A stretch of 50,271 nt of DNA from positions 1-50,271 of the forward strand of contig CALVEU010000003.1 of NCBI GenBank assembly GCA_944326635.1. The letters run 5' to 3'. Below, one piece after another: positions 46,494 to 50,271 of the stretch (within the stretch, counting starts at the first letter, position 1; each line of letters opens with the position of its first letter). This DNA comes from Candidatus Gastranaerophilales bacterium (GTDB lineage: Bacteria; Cyanobacteriota; Vampirovibrionia; Gastranaerophilales; Gastranaerophilaceae). The translations under genes and the position numbers were made by a program. The notes beneath the pieces are model-generated. The model saw only the letters and a program-made list of their open reading frames with translations. It searched no databases and had not been told where the DNA came from.

Positions 46494-47348
46494 TTATGAA
46501 TTTTTATTCCCGAAAAGTTTTACACAAGCTGCAGAGATTATTGCAGCTGCTCCGCCTGTAATTAAAGCCCATTTAGTTTTGCCTGTTTGCGGTACATATT
46601 TTTTGATTGAATCAAAAGATAGATCTTGTAACATATTATTTATAACTGGTTTAATTTCTTTTTTTGCAGATTCCAGCATATCTTTTTTATGTAAGAACCC
46701 ATTTTTTTCAATTTTTGATAAATTTTTATATAATTCTAATTCTTTATTTGTTACATTAATTGCAATATCTCTTGAAGATTTAAACATATCAATAGTTGTG
46801 TCATTAATTGGATTAGGAGCTTTATATCCGTCTTCTCCAATTGCGTCGACTATATCTTTTTTTACAATATTGATAATATTTTCAGGAAGAATATCTCTTT
46901 TTTTGATTTCGTTAAAATATTCTTCTAAAGAAATATTTTGCCCTTTTTTATTAGTTAAGTATTTTATAAATGCATCAATTTTTTTGTTTGCATTTTTTGC
47001 AACTTTTTCTTGTTTTGTTAATTGTTGTTGAAAATCGGCTGAAGATATTTTATCACCTGGGAATGCATTATTTATTCTGACTTCTAAGTTGTCTAATACT
47101 GCTCTTGCTGGAACAAGTCCCCAAGATTTAGAAATAGCATCTAGAGATTTAGTATTTTGCATATTATCAATAGTTTTATAAAAAACATCAGAATTTCCAT
47201 ATAGTAAATCATCTAAATTCTTAGCAGCTCTTGGTGCATATTTAGACCCTGCAATTGCTCCTGCAGTTCCTGCACAAATTCCTGTAGAAATTGCCATTAT
47301 ATTGTTTTGAGCTCTGTTATCTTTAGATTGTATTGGATATATAGCCAT
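46494..47348 (-). CDS. Hypothetical membrane protein, 284 aa
   Basis: An unrecognised protein. The first 30-40 residues are weakly hydrophobic and Gly/Ala-rich (IMAISTGICAGTAGAIAGSK), the large middle part is a Lys/Asp-rich helical region probably forming coiled coils, and the end is a hydrophobic helix (WALITGGAAAIISAACVKLFG). This suggests a protein held to the membrane at both ends. AAGGAG precedes the ATG. It is divergent from ssb and downstream of nothing obvious, likely its own unit. Confidence 0.8.
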   Translation of the reverse strand: MAIYPIQSKDNRAQNNIMAISTGICAGTAGAIAGSKYAPRAAKNLDDLLYGNSDVFYKTIDNMQNTKSLDAISKSWGLVPARAVLDNLEVRINNAFPGDKISSADFQQQLTKQEKVAKNANKKIDAFIKYLTNKKGQNISLEEYFNEIKKRDILPENIINIVKKDIVDAIGEDGYKAPNPINDTTIDMFKSSRDIAINVTNKELELYKNLSKIEKNGFLHKKDMLESAKKEIKPVINNMLQDLSFDSIKKYVPQTGKTKWALITGGAAAIISAACVKLFGNKNS

Positions 47349-47509
47349 ATTTTATCTCCTTAGATTTTCTTTATTAATTAAACCTTGTAAAGATATTTAT
47401 TGATATTATGTAAATTGAGATTTTACAAAAAGTTACATAGCTTTTATAGGCATGAAAATTTTTTGTTATTTGTTATAAAATATCATTATTAAAGAAAAGA
47501 GGTAAATAA

Positions 47510-47851
47510 ATGAACACAGCAGTCTTAGTCGGTAGAGTAGGCCGAGATGCCGAAATAAAATATTTTGAATCAGGAAAAGTAAAAGCTAATTTCTCAATAG
47601 CAGTAAATCGTTGGGATCCTAAAACAAAATCTGAAGTAGCCGATTGGTTTAATATCGATGTATGGGATAAATTAGCAGAATTTGCAGGCGAATATGTAAA
47701 AAAAGGTGTTCAGGTCGCTGTAGATGGTAGAATTGGTCAAAATAAATGGACTGATAAAGCTACAGGCAATGAAAGAGAAAATTTTTTAATTATTGCAAGC
47801 AGTATTAGATTATTAGGTTCTAAAAGAGATATCGAGCAAGATCAGTTATGA
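47510..47851 (+). CDS. ssb: Single-stranded DNA-binding protein, short form
   Basis: A 113-aa OB-fold protein that coats single-stranded DNA. It begins MNTAVLVGRVGRDAEIKYFE and has FSIAVNRWD, WFNIDVWDKLAEF and VAVDGRIGQNKW in the family order. It lacks the long Gly-rich tail; the last residues (DIEQDQL) do not match the usual DDDIPF tip that recruits partners. AGAGGT precedes the ATG. A second, longer SSB may exist elsewhere. Its stop overlaps the next start (ATGA). Confidence 0.93.
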   Translation: MNTAVLVGRVGRDAEIKYFESGKVKANFSIAVNRWDPKTKSEVADWFNIDVWDKLAEFAGEYVKKGVQVAVDGRIGQNKWTDKATGNERENFLIIASSIRLLGSKRDIEQDQL

Positions 47852-49170
47852 TAATTAATTCAAATATTGTAGGTATAATTGCAGATGATTTAACAGGAGC
47901 AAATGATACAGCTCTTCAATTCCATTTAAAAGGTGCAAATACGCAGATATTACTGTCTGATGAAATTGAGCCTTTAAATATCAAAAATACTCAAACTTGG
48001 GCTATTTCTACAGAATCAAGAAATGTTGAGCCTGAGATTGCTTATGAAAAAGTTTTAAAAGCTGCAAAAATGCTTGAAGAAAAATTAAATCCTGATTATT
48101 TTTATAAAAAAATTGACTCTACTGTAAGAGGAAATATTGCTGTTGAAGTTTTAGGAATTTTAGCTGCTTTAAATTATGATGCTTCAATTGTTTTACCAGC
48201 CTTCCCTGCTGAGACAAGAACTACAGTTGGCGGTTATCATCTTTTAAGAGGTATTCCAATAGAACGTACTGAGATGGCAAGAGATCCGCATTCTCCGATT
48301 TTTGAATCTCATTTGCCTACATTATTAAAATCTCAAATTTTACCTGAATATCAAAATTTAATAGGACAAATAGAATTAAAAACTATTATGAAAGGTGCAG
48401 GTCCTATTTTACAAAAAATTAATGAATTAATAAATGATGGTAAAAAATTAATAATCACAGATGCTGTATCAACTGTTGATATAGAACAGGTTGCTTTGGC
48501 TATCAAAAAATGTGATTATAAAATTTTGCCGGCTGGAACTGCTGCATTTGCTCAAGCATTGAGTGAATTTTGGTTTGCGGATTTAGATTGTGAACATATT
48601 ATCAAAACATTTCCTAGATTGCCTAAATTTATTGTGTCAGGTAGTGCTACACAAATTACTGCTAATCAGATTGTAAAGCTTGAAAATAGTGATGAATTTG
48701 AAGATGTTTTATCTATAAGTCTAGATTTAAAAACAGTTTTAGACGGTGTAAAAGATGAATTAGTTGACAGAGTTGTATCTAACTTAAGATTTGATAATAC
48801 CGTAATAGTTCATACTTCTCATTTGATTAAGGATTTTGACGGTTTTTCAGAAGATTCTCTAAATGCAGAATTGACTAAAGCTAATTTAGCAAATGTAATT
48901 ACTGATTTCTTAGCCGAGTTGACTAAACGCGTATTAGCCAAGAAAGAAGCGATTCTTATTACTTTAGGAGGGGAAACTTCATATAAGTGTTGTAATGCTA
49001 TTGGAGCTTATCAATTACAATTAATAGATGAAGTTGCACCTGCAATTGCCCTTACTCTTGATCATAATGCTCAATGGATTGTGACTAAATCAGGAAATCT
49101 TGGAACTGCAAATACATTAATTGATATTTTGAGATATTTTGAAACACATGGCGGATTGCAAGATGCCTAA
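47848..49170 (+). CDS. Four-carbon acid sugar kinase family protein (DUF1537)
   Basis: A 440-aa ATP-dependent kinase of the DUF1537 (OtnK/DenK/LtnK) family. Conserved parts are IADDLTGANDTALQF at the N-terminus, KIDSTVRGN (about residue 92), LPAFPAETRTTVGGYHLL, RDPHSPIFESHLP and, in the nucleotide domain, LITLGGETSYKCCNAIG. Known members phosphorylate D-threonate, D-erythronate or related acids. pdxA follows with an 8-base overlap, the usual partner of these kinases. Overlap with ssb (ATGA) shows the gene is read in an ssb-kinase-pdxA unit. The substrate is not known from sequence. Confidence 0.92.
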   Translation: MIINSNIVGIIADDLTGANDTALQFHLKGANTQILLSDEIEPLNIKNTQTWAISTESRNVEPEIAYEKVLKAAKMLEEKLNPDYFYKKIDSTVRGNIAVEVLGILAALNYDASIVLPAFPAETRTTVGGYHLLRGIPIERTEMARDPHSPIFESHLPTLLKSQILPEYQNLIGQIELKTIMKGAGPILQKINELINDGKKLIITDAVSTVDIEQVALAIKKCDYKILPAGTAAFAQALSEFWFADLDCEHIIKTFPRLPKFIVSGSATQITANQIVKLENSDEFEDVLSISLDLKTVLDGVKDELVDRVVSNLRFDNTVIVHTSHLIKDFDGFSEDSLNAELTKANLANVITDFLAELTKRVLAKKEAILITLGGETSYKCCNAIGAYQLQLIDEVAPAIALTLDHNAQWIVTKSGNLGTANTLIDILRYFETHGGLQDA

Positions 49171-50134
49171 GATTGTTATTACAACTGGTGATCCAAATGG
49201 TATTGGTACTGAAATTACTATAAAAGCATTGAATAAATTAGATTTGCCTCAAAATAGAATTGCTTTAATTTCTAATAAAAAAATTTTAGATTACTATGGA
49301 AAATTAGATAAGGATTATGAAATTATTGAGGTTCCTTATGACTCTGATATTTGTCCTGGAAAGATTACAAAAGAGTCAGGAGAATTTTCTTTTCAATCAG
49401 TTAAATTAGCTTGTGAAATTGAGGCAGAAGCTATTGTAACAGCTCCTGTTGCAAAGAATGCACTTTATCTTGCAGGACATAATTTTAATGGTCAGACAGA
49501 AATTTTGCAAAAATATTTGGCTCATGATAATCAGTTAGCTGAAATGCTTTTTGTTGCAGGAAATTTTAGAGTGTTACTTTTAACTCGCCATGTGGCATTG
49601 AAAAATATTAATCTAAATAAAAATATGGTTGTTGAGAAAATTCTGAATTTAAAAGAGTTTTTTGTTAAGAATTTAAGGATTTCTGATCCAAAATTCGCAC
49701 TATGTGGATTTAATCCTCATGCTGGAGAAGATGGAATTTTAGGGCGAGAAGAAATTGATATTTTAATCCCTGCAGTGAATGAATTAAGAGAGAAAGGTGT
49801 AAATATTACAAATCCTTTGCCTGCTGATACGTTATTTATAAAGATTGCAAAAGAGTATTTACTTGAAACTCAAAAGCAAAATAATAATTTTTTAAATAGC
49901 TTGTCCTCTTGTCCTCCTAACTTCAGATCTTCTTGTTATGATTGTTGTATTGCAAATTATCATGACCAAGGTTTAATTCCGATTAAAACTGTTGCAGGTG
50001 ACAAGACTGTTAATATGACAATAGGACTGGATATAATAAGAACTTCTCCAGGACATGGTACTGCATTTGATATAGCAGGTAAAAATATTGCAGATGAAAC
50101 TGGCATGATTGAAGCAATAAAAGCAGTTTTATAA
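49163..50134 (+). CDS. pdxA: 4-hydroxythreonine-4-phosphate dehydrogenase (PdxA family)
   Basis: A 323-aa metal- and NAD-dependent dehydrogenase. It begins MPKIVITTGDPNGIGTEI. Metal-ligand histidines lie in AGHNFNGQTE, LTRHVALKNI and NYHDQGLIPIK, and FNPHAGEDGILGREE and RTSPGHGTAFDIAG are further family blocks. In PLP synthesis PdxA oxidises 4-phosphohydroxythreonine. In the DUF1537-PdxA2 pairing it oxidises 4-phospho-threonate or -erythronate on the way to dihydroxyacetone phosphate. The kinase partner directly upstream makes the second role plausible. ATG 49163 is chosen because it fits the family N-terminus. A strong terminator follows. Confidence 0.93.
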   Translation: MPKIVITTGDPNGIGTEITIKALNKLDLPQNRIALISNKKILDYYGKLDKDYEIIEVPYDSDICPGKITKESGEFSFQSVKLACEIEAEAIVTAPVAKNALYLAGHNFNGQTEILQKYLAHDNQLAEMLFVAGNFRVLLLTRHVALKNINLNKNMVVEKILNLKEFFVKNLRISDPKFALCGFNPHAGEDGILGREEIDILIPAVNELREKGVNITNPLPADTLFIKIAKEYLLETQKQNNNFLNSLSSCPPNFRSSCYDCCIANYHDQGLIPIKTVAGDKTVNMTIGLDIIRTSPGHGTAFDIAGKNIADETGMIEAIKAVL

Positions 50135-50166
50135 AAAAAGACCTCTTATATAAAGAGGTCTTTTTT
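50134..50166. terminator. Bidirectional terminator after pdxA
   Basis: AAAAAAGACCTCTT and AAGAGGTCTTTTTT pair around ATATA, with T and A runs, between pdxA and the converging secF. Confidence 0.9.
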
Positions 50167-50187
50167 GTTCTTATTTTATTGTTAAAC

Positions 50188-50271
50188 TTATGCTGTTTTT
50201 GTTTGTTGTTTGTCGTTCCAGAAATCAACTAACATACTGCAGAAGAAAATACTTGAATAAGTACCGATTGC
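50188..50271 (-). CDS. secF: Protein translocase subunit SecF, C-terminal end
   Basis: Only the last 27 residues are in the window, from the edge at 50271 to TAA at 50188-50190. They read AIGTYSSIFFCSMLVDFWND then a short polar tail. GTYSSIF is the conserved motif at the last transmembrane helix of SecF, which with SecD uses the proton motive force to assist Sec export. The N-terminal part lies outside the window. The identification rests on this one motif, but it is highly characteristic. Confidence 0.85.
   Translation of the reverse strand, partial: AIGTYSSIFFCSMLVDFWNDKQQTKTA

Overview
This window looks like chromosome from a gut-type, non-photosynthetic relative of Cyanobacteria (Melainabacteria/Vampirovibrionia, most likely Gastranaerophilales). 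The evidence is strong AT bias, an RNA polymerase beta' subunit split into adjacent rpoC1 and rpoC2 genes (a cyanobacterial-lineage hallmark), a ThrRS without a TGS domain, anaerobe-style oxygen defence (rubredoxin, rubrerythrins, flavodiiron protein), and several prepilin-like proteins with the FTLAEVLITLGIIG signature. The lineage assignment is inference from gene content, not from a tree.

Layout. 1-6.6 kb: end of an HU gene, a lineage-specific unknown, a SWIM/SNF2 helicase, a DUF212 membrane protein, a prenyl synthase and RsgA. 6.6-8.5 kb: prepilin-like gene A and two tandem small membrane proteins. 8.6-11.1 kb: efp-accB-accC. 11.1-13.5 kb: an XRE regulator, an ungated prepilin-like gene, a SprA-like HELAH protein and prepilin-like gene B. 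13.5-16.8 kb: MATE exporter, ndk-tgt and a 59-codon gene. 16.7-21.7 kb: a membrane protein, prepilin-like gene C directly behind mutS, an unknown, tRNA-Leu(CAG) and a small gene. 21.7-26.5 kb: ricT, gpsA, murQ, ribH, a CcdA/thioredoxin pair and a 54-aa gene. 26.6-27.4 kb: prepilin-like gene D. 27.5-36.7 kb: rpoB-rpoC1-rpoC2. 36.8-40.5 kb: a secreted unknown, an M16 peptidase and a tail-anchored protein. 40.5-43.5 kb: a PerR-like regulator, rubredoxin, two rubrerythrins and a flavodiiron protein. 43.5-50.3 kb: TPR protein, thrS, an unknown, ssb, a DUF1537 kinase, pdxA and the end of secF.

The most striking observation is a set of four runs of exactly ten G/C bases (7352-7361, 12756-12765, 18035-18044, 26652-26661), all of the >=8-base G/C runs I can see in 50 kb. 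Each lies at about codons 10-13 of a prepilin-like gene, after a good ribosome binding site and ATG and before the prepilin-peptidase site. At length 10 every gene is one base out of register and stops within 13-16 codons. At length 11 (or 8 or 14) every one opens into a complete 229-263 aa prepilin. Because the run sits in the part of the leader that is cut off, its length can switch the gene without changing the mature protein. This looks like a family of phase-variable (contingency) surface-pilin loci, or one expressed by slippage at the run. A fifth prepilin-like gene (11430-12161) has no run and is constitutively in frame.

Other points: several genes without a Shine-Dalgarno have a -10 box 6-12 bases before the start codon, suggesting leaderless or near-leaderless mRNAs. 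A 34-base perfect palindrome separates accB and accC. The PerR-like gene has a consensus promoter with a palindromic operator over its start site. Structured leaders precede rpoB and thrS.
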